Shown: positions 7,408 to 15,800 of the stretch, piece by piece
Layout: every line of letters begins with the position of its first letter
Position numbering within the stretch: the stretch's first letter is position 1
DNA from: Alphaproteobacteria bacterium
GTDB lineage: Bacteria > Pseudomonadota > Alphaproteobacteria > Puniceispirillales > Puniceispirillaceae
Reading direction: 5' to 3'
Length of the DNA: 21,325 nt
NCBI GenBank assembly: GCA_011522945.1
Contig: WTHY01000142.1
Coordinates: forward strand, 1 to 21,325
Notes under the pieces: model-generated
Database searches by the model: none
What the model was told of the DNA's origin: nothing
What the model saw: the letters and a program-made list of their open reading frames with translations, nothing else
Program-made: the position numbers and the translations under genes

Positions 7408-8451
7408 ATGCGTACAAATGATATTGTAAAAATTCCGGTAAGCGTCATCACAGGCTTTCTAGGGTCTGGCAAAACAACGCTCATCAGCCAGCTTATGCAG
7501 AACCCGAATGGTAAGCGTCTTGCTGTGATTGTTAATGAATTTGGCGATGTTGGTGTTGATGGCGAAATCCTGAAAAGCTGCGCTATTCCAAACTGCCCGG
7601 AAGAGAATATTGTCGAGCTTGCTAATGGGTGCATTTGTTGCACGGTTGCAGATGATTTCATCCCTACAATTGAAGCTCTCATGGCTGTTGAACCACAACC
7701 TGACCATATATTGATTGAAACCTCAGGTCTGGCATTACCAAAACCACTATTAAAAGCCTTTGATTGGCCAGATATTCGGAGCCGTATCACTGTCGATGGT
7801 GTGATTGCCCTTGCAGATGCAGAAGCTGTTGCCGCTGGCCAGTTTGCGCCTGATCTAGACGGTGTTGAGGCACAGCGCGCTGCAGATGATGCGCTAGACC
7901 ATGAAACACCGCTATCTGAAGTGTTTGAAGATCAGATTTCCTGTGCAGACATTATTCTGCTCACCAAATCTGACTTAGCCGATGCCGCACAAAAACAGAC
8001 AGCAAAGCAGATGATTGCTGAAGCAGCGCCGCGGCAATTGCCCGTGATCGAAGTTGTAGAGGGGCAAATTGACCCACGGCTAATACTTGGTCTGGAAGCA
8101 GCTGCGGAAGATGATATGGCAGCGCGCCCATCACATCATGATGGTGTGCCTGAGCATGATCATGAAGATTTTGACAGTGCGGTATTTGATATACCCTCCA
8201 TCTCAGCCGTCGATGATTTGGTAGCGCGCATTGAGAGGCTGGCCAACGAGCAGCATATCCTGCGGGTTAAAGGCTATGCTGCCGTGGATGGCAAGCCAAT
8301 GCGGCTCCTCGTTCAAGCTGTTGGAAGCCGGGTTCGTACGCAATTTGATAGGCTTTGGAAACAAGATGAGATGCAGGCAGGCAAATTGGTTGTCATTGCT
8401 GAACATGATCATTTAGATATGGCTGCAATTCAGTCTATTCTTCAGAGTTAG
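7408..8451 (+). CDS. cobW: CobW-type GTPase / metallochaperone (COG0523 family)
   Basis: This is a G3E P-loop GTPase thought to deliver metal, here probably cobalt, to the neighbouring cobaltochelatase. From the ATG at 7408 it has 347 residues. Motifs are GFLGSGKT (Walker A, 16-23), NEFGDVGVDGE (43-53), the metal-binding CICC (75-78), ETSGLALPKP (104-113) and TKSD (186-189, guanine specificity). A histidine/acid-rich linker, SHHDGVPEHDHED (242-254), precedes the C-terminal CobW_C domain with LRVKGYAAVDG. A TTG 27 bases upstream (7381) would extend the frame, but it has no ribosome-binding site and adds no conserved sequence. It lies 42 bp before cobN, the usual cobW-cobN pairing. Cobalt specificity is inferred from context. 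Confidence 0.93.
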   Translation: MRTNDIVKIPVSVITGFLGSGKTTLISQLMQNPNGKRLAVIVNEFGDVGVDGEILKSCAIPNCPEENIVELANGCICCTVADDFIPTIEALMAVEPQPDHILIETSGLALPKPLLKAFDWPDIRSRITVDGVIALADAEAVAAGQFAPDLDGVEAQRAADDALDHETPLSEVFEDQISCADIILLTKSDLADAAQKQTAKQMIAEAAPRQLPVIEVVEGQIDPRLILGLEAAAEDDMAARPSHHDGVPEHDHEDFDSAVFDIPSISAVDDLVARIERLANEQHILRVKGYAAVDGKPMRLLVQAVGSRVRTQFDRLWKQDEMQAGKLVVIAEHDHLDMAAIQSILQS

Positions 8452-8493
8452 ACACTAGGCTAGCAAAAGCCTACACGTCGGATAAGGGCGCAT

Positions 8494-11400
8494 ATGCACG
8501 TTTTATTCGTTGAACGACACGGGTTAGAGGAGACAGAGATCCCGGTAGATCTCGACCAGTCTCCTGCTGACCTCGTGATGCTGTCTTTTTCTGACAGCGA
8601 TCTGGGCGCCTTTGCCGAAGGCTGGCGACGTGCACGCTCTGAAACTCAGGATGAATTCCCCACATTAAGGCTGGCAAATCTGGCAGCGCTCAAACATCCT
8701 GTGTCCGTTGACACTTATATTGAAAAGACACTTGAGCATGCAAAAGGCATTTTGATCCGCCTTATTGGCGGCGTGCCCTATTGGTCATATGGATTGCAAC
8801 AACTTGCTGCTCTGGCGGCAAAGAAACATATTGCGCTTGCAGTTCTCCCTGCAGATGGGCGGCAGGATGACCAGCTTGATGAGATGTCTACCCTTCCCGT
8901 ATCCACCTTACGTCGCCTGCAACATCTGTGCGATACAGGCGGTGTGGTTGCAGCACATGCAGCGCTGGCACAGATGGCGCTTGCTGCCGGACTATATGCA
9001 GCGCCTGTCCGTGGCAGCAAAGTGATTGGCTCTGTTGGTGGATGGACCCCGGAATATAATATTTGCTGTCCCGTAACAGCACGAGGGGTGGTCACAGACA
9101 AACCACTGGCCCTTATCACCTTTTATCGCTCCTACATCACTGCAGCTGACGTAAAGCCTATCACCGCCCTGTTTGAGGCACTAAGTGACCGTGGTTTTGA
9201 TGTCATGGGCCTTTTTGCCCCATCACTTAAGGCACCTGACGCTGCCAAATGGTTACAGCGGCAAATCACCTACTATCAGCCCGATGTCATAGTCAATGCC
9301 ACGTCATTTTCTGGAAAAGGGGCAGATGGCACATCCCCATTGGATGCAGGTAATGTGCCTGTTTTCCAAATGGCTCTATCGACATCCAATCGAAAGGGGT
9401 GGGCTGAAGCAGAGCGGGGACTGTCTCCAGCGGATATGGCTATGCATGTGGTCTTACCGGAGGTAGATGGCCGTATTTTCACTGGCGTTGCCTCTTTCAA
9501 AGAAGCTGGCGAAATTGATCCAGTCTTAGAATTCTCTCGTGTTGCACATCAGCCAGAGCTGAAACGAATTTCGGCTATCGCTGACAAAATACAGAATTGG
9601 CACCAGCTTCAAAATCAGCCGCTGGCAGACCAGAAACATGCCTTTATTTTATCAACATATCCGGGCCGTCCATGGCAAATGGCGCATGCTGTTGGGCTAG
9701 ATGCACTGGCATCAGCAGAGGCGATGCTGCAGGATTTGGGGCATTTAGACGGGCCGTTGGATAGTCCGCTTGAAAAACGTCTGACACAAGAAACCATTAG
9801 CTGGCCTGTGCATGCCTATCGCAAAGCGCTAGCAGAGTTGCCAGAGTCACTCAGAGAGGCTGTAAATACTATCTGGGGCGCACCAGAAAATGACCCTTTA
9901 TGGAAAGATGGCAGCTTTGAATTTCCAGCAGTGATAATTGGCAATGCGCTAATAGCGCTTCAGCCAGAACGAGGCGCCACGATTAGCCGAGATGCTGATT
10001 ACCATGATATCTCACGGGTGCCTTGCCATAGTTATGTTGCTTTCTACCTCTGGCTACAAAAAGGATTTGGCACGAAAGCTATTATTCATATTGGCGCACA
10101 TGGCACATTAGAATGGCTGCCTGGCAAGGCTGTTGCCTTATCTGATGAGTGCTGGCCAGAGGCGCTAGTCGGTAATTTGCCGGTTATATATCCCTTCATT
10201 GTAAATGACCCGGGTGAAGCGGCACAGGCAAAGCGCCGTATTTCAGCTGTTACACTTGGGCATATTCCTCCGCCTTTGCGTCTATCTGATACTCCTGAGC
10301 AATTCAGCTATCTGGAATCTCTACTAGATGAGTTTTCAAATGCTGACGGCCTCGATCCGAAACGAAGAGAGCGTCTGAAAACAGACATCAGGTCAGAAGC
10401 AGAGGCGCTTGGCATAGGGCAGGATCTTGGTCTTGATGATGAAATTAGCCCTGCAGAAGCGCTAACGCGTATCGATAGATTTGTATGTGATATTAAAGAG
10501 AGCCAATTTGGAGACGGGTTGCATATATTTGGCCGCCCGGCTCTTGATCAGACTGCGTTTGAAACAGATGCCTCAATTCGATCAGAAAGACAGGCATTAC
10601 AAGATGCCCTTGCTGGGAAAAGAATTCCATCCGGCCCGTCTGGCTCTCCATATCGCGGACGCAGTGATGTTCTGCCGTCAGGCCGCAATCTTTTTGCGAC
10701 AGACCCGCTATCTGTGCCAACACGTGCTGCTTATGCACAAGGGGTAAAGCTTGCAGAAGAATTTGTCCGCAGACATCTTCAAGATAATGGCGAATGGCCG
10801 TCTGGTGTCATCGTTGATTTGTGGGGATCTGCAACAATGCGTACCGCCGGCGAAGAATTCGCCATGGCACTGCATTTACTGGGTGTTAAACCAGTTTGGA
10901 CAGACGGATCAGAACGTGTCTCTGGCTTTGAAATTCTTCCCATTGCCCTTTTGGACAGACCACGGATTGATGTGACTTTGCGTGTTTCTGGATTATTCCG
11001 AGACGTCTTTCCAAACCTTTCCAGCCTGTATCAGCAGGCAATTGACGCCCTTGCGGCGCGGGAAGAAACATCAGACTGGAACCCTTATGTGGCTGAAGCA
11101 ACAAGTGCCCGTGTTTTCGGGCCAGCACCTGGCAGCTATGGTCTTGGCATGGGCGGCGCAGCTGAACAATTTAACGAAGCAGGACGCAAAGCTGCTGCAG
11201 ATGCTTGGATTGAGGCAAGCAGCTGGGCGATAAATGGCGCAGACATCACTGAAGATATAGCTGGCTTAAAGGCACGAATTGCCGAGTCTGATAGTTTTAT
11301 ACACCTCCAAGATTTACCAGAGACAGATCTTTTGATTTCAGCTGATTATGCAGCGCATGAAGCTGGATTTGCAGCAGCAAAACAGCAAATCGGTGGCAGC

Positions 11401-11790
11401 GTGTCTTTATATCATATTGATAATACCAACCCAGATGCCCCAAAAGCACGGACTTTAGCAGAAGAAGTAGCTCGTGTTGTTCACGCAAGAGCTGCAAATC
11501 CGGATTGGCTTGCTGGCATGCAACGTCATGGTTTTCGGGGGGCTGCTGAGATCAGCGCAACCTTGTCTCATATGGCCTCTTTTGCAAATCTCGCAGGCGT
11601 TGTTGGCAGCCATTTATTTGATGCTTATCACGATGCAACATTAGGTAATGAAGATATTGTGGCCTTCATGGAAGCGGCAAATCCTGACGCGCTGGATGCC
11701 ATGCGAGACTGTTTCAAAAATTTGCATGACTCAGGCTTGTGGGAAACAAGGCGCAATTCCATTCGTGCTGCCATGGAAGATGTTGCATGA
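8494..11790 (+). CDS. cobN: Aerobic cobaltochelatase, large catalytic subunit CobN
   Basis: This subunit binds hydrogenobyrinic acid a,c-diamide and Co(II) and inserts cobalt with ATP hydrolysis supplied by an AAA+/VWA partner complex. It has 1098 residues, shorter than the ~1275 of the P. denitrificans protein but within the range of the CobN/BchH family. Recognisable stretches are IGGVPYWSYGLQQLA (about 91-105), VGGWTPEYNIC (about 181-191), the VNATSFSG region (about 268-275), and the strongly conserved block IIHIGAHGTLEWLPGK (about 530-545) followed by YPFIVNDPGEA. Further on are VIVDLWGSATMRTAGEE and FGPAPGSYGLGMG. An AAGGG site lies just upstream of the ATG. Its stop overlaps the cobG start (ATGA). 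The partner CobS/CobT chelatase subunits are not in the window. Confidence 0.96.
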   Translation: MHVLFVERHGLEETEIPVDLDQSPADLVMLSFSDSDLGAFAEGWRRARSETQDEFPTLRLANLAALKHPVSVDTYIEKTLEHAKGILIRLIGGVPYWSYGLQQLAALAAKKHIALAVLPADGRQDDQLDEMSTLPVSTLRRLQHLCDTGGVVAAHAALAQMALAAGLYAAPVRGSKVIGSVGGWTPEYNICCPVTARGVVTDKPLALITFYRSYITAADVKPITALFEALSDRGFDVMGLFAPSLKAPDAAKWLQRQITYYQPDVIVNATSFSGKGADGTSPLDAGNVPVFQMALSTSNRKGWAEAERGLSPADMAMHVVLPEVDGRIFTGVASFKEAGEIDPVLEFSRVAHQPELKRISAIADKIQNWHQLQNQPLADQKHAFILSTYPGRPWQMAHAVGLDALASAEAMLQDLGHLDGPLDSPLEKRLTQETISWPVHAYRKALAELPESLREAVNTIWGAPENDPLWKDGSFEFPAVIIGNALIALQPERGATISRDADYHDISRVPCHSYVAFYLWLQKGFGTKAIIHIGAHGTLEWLPGKAVALSDECWPEALVGNLPVIYPFIVNDPGEAAQAKRRISAVTLGHIPPPLRLSDTPEQFSYLESLLDEFSNADGLDPKRRERLKTDIRSEAEALGIGQDLGLDDEISPAEALTRIDRFVCDIKESQFGDGLHIFGRPALDQTAFETDASIRSERQALQDALAGKRIPSGPSGSPYRGRSDVLPSGRNLFATDPLSVPTRAAYAQGVKLAEEFVRRHLQDNGEWPSGVIVDLWGSATMRTAGEEFAMALHLLGVKPVWTDGSERVSGFEILPIALLDRPRIDVTLRVSGLFRDVFPNLSSLYQQAIDALAAREETSDWNPYVAEATSARVFGPAPGSYGLGMGGAAEQFNEAGRKAAADAWIEASSWAINGADITEDIAGLKARIAESDSFIHLQDLPETDLLISADYAAHEAGFAAAKQQIGGSVSLYHIDNTNPDAPKARTLAEEVARVVHARAANPDWLAGMQRHGFRGAAEISATLSHMASFANLAGVVGSHLFDAYHDATLGNEDIVAFMEAANPDALDAMRDCFKNLHDSGLWETRRNSIRAAMEDVA

Positions 11791-12926
11791 GCCGCCCAGA
11801 TGCCAAAGGCTGGTGCCCCTCAGCCTACAGACCGATGGAGTCTGGAGATGGCCTTATCGTCAGGCTGAAACCCAGATTTGGTAGGTTTACTGCCTGGCAA
11901 TTCAGGCAAATCGGTGCCTATGCCACACAATTTGGTAATGGAATAATAGATATTACGACACGGGCTAATCTTCAGATGCGCGGCGTATCTGAAGCGCACT
12001 ATCCTGCACTTCTCGAGGCTCTGAGGTCAGATAATATTGTGCATCGTGAACCACATTATGAACAGGTAAATCTGCTTGTCAGCCCAGCTGTATCACAAGA
12101 TAGCCAGACCCAGATGATTGCTGAAATCATATATGGTGTGTGTGACCAGTTTAAGGATTTACCAGCCAAATTTGGATTTGTGATTGATACAGGCTATGAA
12201 CGTCAACTTCATAGGGCGTCAGGTGATGTGCGCATCGAACGTGGGTATGATGATGCATTACTAATGCGTTGTGATGGTGTAGAGGCAGGCCTCTTAACAT
12301 CTCTTGAAAGATTGGCAAAGGATTTGTCTGAATTGCTCAACTGGTTTCAAGAGCACAGTACAGCACAAAACAGACGAATGAAACATCTAAGCCAGATAGT
12401 GCCGGACAGATGGACAATAGACAAACCAGACGCCCCTAAAGCTGACCTACCATTACCGTCCGATAAGGCAGATATCATCGCAGCTGCCTATGGACAGATG
12501 AAAGCCAGTGGCCTAGCCGCTCTCACATCTGGCCTGTCAGATGACACAGCAATATATGTGCTGCCAAATAAGAGCCTTATGCTAACTTCAGGCCATTTCC
12601 AGAAAATTGATGGATATATTACCAGTTTAGAGGACCCACGCTTATTTATTGCCACTTGTTCGGGCATGCCTGCCTGCGGGTCAGCGCATATCAACACACA
12701 CTCACTCGCTGAAGATATAATATCGGAAGGCTGTCTTCCCACAGGCATGCAGCTACACATTTCTGCATGCGCAAAGGGATGCGCCTCAGCCCATCCAACG
12801 GACATTTGCATAACCGGACATGAAGACGCGTTTGATATTGTAGAAAAAGGTTGCGCTTGGCAGAGCGCCTCCGTTAAATCCCTGTCTCGTCCAGCTTTAT
12901 ATGGTTGGCTGGCACAGCAAAAATAG
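11787..12926 (+). CDS. cobG: Precorrin-3B synthase (oxygen-dependent monooxygenase, Fe-S protein)
   Basis: CobG uses O2 to hydroxylate C20 and form the lactone of precorrin-3B, the step that makes later ring contraction possible; it marks the aerobic route. I start it at the ATG at 11787, which overlaps the cobN stop (ATGA) and follows GGAAGA at a 6-base spacing, giving 379 residues. The opening GWCPSAYRPMESGDGL is typical, and TTRANLQMRG is the nitrite/sulfite reductase ferredoxin-like motif. The Fe4S4 motif CX5C...CX3C is intact: CSGMPAC (Cys291, Cys297) and CAKGC (Cys328, Cys332). A longer frame from 11739 would run into cobN and adds only non-conserved sequence. No cobZ alternative is seen. 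Confidence 0.95.
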   Translation: MSRPDAKGWCPSAYRPMESGDGLIVRLKPRFGRFTAWQFRQIGAYATQFGNGIIDITTRANLQMRGVSEAHYPALLEALRSDNIVHREPHYEQVNLLVSPAVSQDSQTQMIAEIIYGVCDQFKDLPAKFGFVIDTGYERQLHRASGDVRIERGYDDALLMRCDGVEAGLLTSLERLAKDLSELLNWFQEHSTAQNRRMKHLSQIVPDRWTIDKPDAPKADLPLPSDKADIIAAAYGQMKASGLAALTSGLSDDTAIYVLPNKSLMLTSGHFQKIDGYITSLEDPRLFIATCSGMPACGSAHINTHSLAEDIISEGCLPTGMQLHISACAKGCASAHPTDICITGHEDAFDIVEKGCAWQSASVKSLSRPALYGWLAQQK

Positions 12927-12938
12927 TAAGGCCTGATC

Positions 12939-13568
12939 ATGCCCTATTCATATGAAAAAGATGGAGCCACAATTTATGAAGGCTCGTTTAAAACCATTCG
13001 TGCAGAGGCTGATTTAGCGCGTTTTACAGCGGAAGAGGAAATCGTAACCGTCAGAATGATTCATGCTGCTGGCATGGTTGGGCTTGCTGAATTTGTTGAA
13101 TTCACGCCAGATTTCGCTGTCAAGGCACGAGCAGCACTTGAAAATGGTGCTCCTATTTTATGTGACGCCCGCATGGTCAGTGAGGGCATTACACGCACAA
13201 GATTGCCGGCAAATAATGAGATCATATGCACATTGCAGCATCCAGATGTACGCCAAATGGCTAGTGAAGCTGGCAATACGCGCTCGGCAGTAGCCTTAGA
13301 ATTATGGCGCCCGCATTTAGAGGGAGCAGTAGTGGCAATTGGCAATGCGCCAACAGCCCTCTTCCACTTGCTAAATATGCTAGAAGATCCAAACTGCCCG
13401 CGCCCAGCAGCAATCATCGGTTGCCCTGTTGGATTTATTGGGGCTGCTGAAAGTAAAGACGCACTTTTTGAAGCTCGCCCTGTTCCAAGTTGCATTGTAC
13501 GTGGCCGCCTTGGTGGTAGTGCCATCACAGTGGCAGCTGTAAATGCCCTTGCAAGCCGCGTAGAATGA
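12939..13568 (+). CDS. cobH: Precorrin-8X methylmutase
   Basis: The enzyme moves the methyl group from C11 to C12 of precorrin-8X by a [1,5]-sigmatropic shift, producing hydrogenobyrinic acid. It has 209 residues, the normal length. The N-terminal MPYSYEKDGATIYEGSFKTI region is family-like, and the catalytic histidine is His42 in VRMIHAAGM, equivalent to His43 of P. denitrificans CobH. Other conserved parts are CDARMVSEGITRTRLP, AIGNAPTALFHLL and the glycine-rich IIGCPVGFIGAAESK. A TAAGG ribosome-binding site lies in the 12-bp gap after cobG, and its stop overlaps the cobI start by 4 bp, so it sits inside the cobN-cobJ operon. Confidence 0.96.
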   Translation: MPYSYEKDGATIYEGSFKTIRAEADLARFTAEEEIVTVRMIHAAGMVGLAEFVEFTPDFAVKARAALENGAPILCDARMVSEGITRTRLPANNEIICTLQHPDVRQMASEAGNTRSAVALELWRPHLEGAVVAIGNAPTALFHLLNMLEDPNCPRPAAIIGCPVGFIGAAESKDALFEARPVPSCIVRGRLGGSAITVAAVNALASRVE

Positions 13569-14308
13569 GAAAATCAATGGCAAAAACTGGAACCTTATAT
13601 GGTGTAGGCTTAGGGCCTGGCGCTGCTGACCTGCTTTCTGTGCGAGCTGACAAGTTGGTTCGCAATGCGAAACATGTAGCCTTTTTCCGCAAGCAGGGGC
13701 GAGCTGGTCATGGGCGTCAGATTGCAGAGGGTTTATTACGTTCTGATGTTATAGAATTCCCGATGGAATATCCTGTGACCACTGAAATTCCACTATCAGA
13801 CCCGCGTTATAATGAAATTTTAGCTGCCTTTTATGAAACAAGTGTTGCGCATATTTATGCGCTTCTAACCTCTGGTGAAGATGTAATTGTGCTTTGTGAA
13901 GGTGACCCGTTTTTCTATGGCTCATTCATGCATATTTACACAAGATTACAGGATAAAGCCCAGATAGAGGTTGTGCCCGCTATCACTGGGATGTCTGGTG
14001 CTTGGACAGCCACCTCTGCCCCCATCACATGGGGAGATGATATTCTGACTGTTTTAATGGGCACTTTGCCTGAGGCCACGCTAGCCGATAATTTGCGTCA
14101 GACAGATGCCGCTATCATAATGAAAATTGGCCGCAATTTGCCGAAGATTACATCTGCGCTCAAAACATCAGGCAGATATGAGGATGCCTATATAGTTGAA
14201 TATGCGACTATGGCAGGAGAGACGATATCTCCCCTGCATAGCTATGAAGCAGACAAAGCACCGTATTTTTCAATTATTGTTCTTCATGGACATGGCAGGC
14301 GACCATGA
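13565..14308 (+). CDS. cobI: Precorrin-2 C20-methyltransferase
   Basis: This SAM-dependent tetrapyrrole methylase methylates C20 of precorrin-2 to give precorrin-3A, the substrate of CobG. It has 247 residues from the first ATG, which overlaps the cobH stop (ATGA). A second in-frame ATG at 13577 (MAKTGTLYGVG) is equally plausible, and neither has a strong ribosome-binding site. Motifs are YGVGLGPGAADLLSVRA (N-terminal SAM loop), the FPMEYPVT segment, CEGDPFFYGSF (111-121), VVPAITGMSGAWTA (136-149) and MKIGRNLPKI. The GDPFFYGS and ITGMS signatures separate it from the CobJ and CobM paralogues nearby. Its stop overlaps the cobJ start by 4 bp. Confidence 0.95.
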   Translation: MRKSMAKTGTLYGVGLGPGAADLLSVRADKLVRNAKHVAFFRKQGRAGHGRQIAEGLLRSDVIEFPMEYPVTTEIPLSDPRYNEILAAFYETSVAHIYALLTSGEDVIVLCEGDPFFYGSFMHIYTRLQDKAQIEVVPAITGMSGAWTATSAPITWGDDILTVLMGTLPEATLADNLRQTDAAIIMKIGRNLPKITSALKTSGRYEDAYIVEYATMAGETISPLHSYEADKAPYFSIIVLHGHGRRP

Positions 14309-15054
14309 CTGGTAAGGTTACGATAGCAGGGCTGGGGCCCGGAGCTGATGCGTTTATTACACCCTCTGTGGCAGAGGCTGTGTCACACGCAACAGACGTC
14401 ATAGGCTACATCCCCTATGTAAAACGCATAACACCTCGTGATGGGCTGACCCTACATGCGAGCGACAACCGTGTTGAGCGAGAACGGGCAGCCCATGCGC
14501 TTGATTTAGCTGCTGATGGCAAACAAGTCGTTGTTGTATCGTCTGGCGACCCAGGTGTATTTGCCATGGCAGCTGCGATATTTGAGGTTCTAGAAGAAAA
14601 CCTAGATAAATGGGGACATATTGATATCGAGGTCCTCCCCGGCATTACGGCTATGTTAGCCGCAGCAGCACGTGCTGGTGCACCACTTGGACATGATTTC
14701 TGTACAATTAATCTAAGTGATAATCTAAAGCCTTGGAAAGTGATCGAAAAGCGACTCCGACTTGCGGCTGAAGCAGATTTTGCAATGGCGTTTTATAACC
14801 CCCGTTCAAAATCCAGACCTGAAGGATTTGAAAAAGCGCTCATACTGCTAAAATCTATATGCGGTGATAACAGGCCTGTCATTTTTGCCCGCGCTGTCTC
14901 AACCAGTGAAGAAACACTGCGGACAGTGCCTCTGCAGGATACAAGTGCTGACATGGCTGATATGCGAACTGTTGTCATTGTCGGCTCAAGTCAAACCCGC
15001 ACAATTAATACCAAAGCCGGAGCATGGGTATATACGCCCAGAACCTATGGTTAA
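14305..15054 (+). CDS. cobJ: Precorrin-3B C17-methyltransferase (ring-contracting)
   Basis: CobJ methylates C17 of precorrin-3B and catalyses ring contraction to precorrin-4. It has 249 residues. Motifs are IAGLGPGADAFITP (7-20), DVIGYIPYVKRI (31-42), SSGDPGVFAMAAAI (79-92), LPGITAMLAAAARAGAPLGH (111-130) and the family-specific FYNPRSKSRPEGF (163-175). This is the single-domain form; there is no CbiG or CbiH fusion. It begins in an ATGA overlap with cobI and ends at TAA 15052-15054, which forms a TTAA palindrome with the stop of the convergent cobK. It is the last gene of the cobW-cobJ run on this strand before the cobK inversion. Confidence 0.96.
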   Translation: MTGKVTIAGLGPGADAFITPSVAEAVSHATDVIGYIPYVKRITPRDGLTLHASDNRVERERAAHALDLAADGKQVVVVSSGDPGVFAMAAAIFEVLEENLDKWGHIDIEVLPGITAMLAAAARAGAPLGHDFCTINLSDNLKPWKVIEKRLRLAAEADFAMAFYNPRSKSRPEGFEKALILLKSICGDNRPVIFARAVSTSEETLRTVPLQDTSADMADMRTVVIVGSSQTRTINTKAGAWVYTPRTYG

Positions 15055-15800
15055 GGGAGGGCAGGATTATGTTTCAGCCAGTCCAGCACCTGTTGCGGTT
15101 CATGACTGATTTCCGTTTTCGGCAAAACAGGGCGGTCTATCATAATAACCTCTATACCAAGCTGACGAGCCGCAGCGATCTTGGCAAAAGCGCCTGCACC
15201 CCCGGCATTTTTTGCAACGATCATGTCGATATTGTGGGTTTGCAAAAGCGCAATATCATTCTCAACAGTAAAGGGACCACGCGATATTTCTGCAATATAG
15301 TCCGCGAATTGTGGCGGCGTTTCCGGCTTATCCACCAGTCTCAACAGATAAAAATGCTGTTGATGCTGGATAAATTGCCCCAGATGCATACGTCCGATAG
15401 CCAACATCACACGTCTTGCGTCACCAGCCAGCGCAGACACAGCAGCATTCATATCCGCAACATGCTGCCAATTATCAGTTGGCATTTTCTGCCATTCTGG
15501 GCGTGTCAGCCGCAAAAGTGGTATATTCAGCGCCTGACATGCTACAAAGGCATGTTCGCTCATCTGCGCTGCAAACGGATGGGTAGCATCAATCACATGT
15601 GTGATATGGTTTGTTTTCAGGTAGGTTTTCAGCCCATCCGAGCCGCCAAAACCGCCAACACGCTTTGGCAGAGGCTGCGGCGCAATACGCTCCACCCGAC
15701 CGGCATAAGAAAGTGTAGCCTTTATCGCCTGTTTCGCGATAATCTCTGCCAAAGATGTGGCTTCACTGGTGCCACCCAATATCAAGAGATTTGGCTGCAT
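15051..15800 (-). CDS. cobK: Precorrin-6A reductase
   Basis: CobK reduces precorrin-6A (precorrin-6x) to precorrin-6B using NADPH. I start it at the ATG at 15800-15798 (249 residues), where LLILGGTSEATSLAE begins at residue 5 as in the family, and where AAGGA (minus strand of 15810-15814) lies 9 bases upstream. A longer frame from 15872 would add non-conserved residues. Motifs are RVGGFGGSDGL, IDATHPFAAQMS, AIGRMHL and MIVAKNAGGAGAFAKI. It is the only minus-strand gene between cobW and cobF. Its start shares CATG (15798-15801) with the cobL start on the other strand, and its stop shares TTAA (15051-15054) with cobJ. Its promoter must therefore lie inside cobL. Confidence 0.95.
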   Translation of the reverse strand: MQPNLLILGGTSEATSLAEIIAKQAIKATLSYAGRVERIAPQPLPKRVGGFGGSDGLKTYLKTNHITHVIDATHPFAAQMSEHAFVACQALNIPLLRLTRPEWQKMPTDNWQHVADMNAAVSALAGDARRVMLAIGRMHLGQFIQHQQHFYLLRLVDKPETPPQFADYIAEISRGPFTVENDIALLQTHNIDMIVAKNAGGAGAFAKIAAARQLGIEVIMIDRPVLPKTEISHEPQQVLDWLKHNPALP

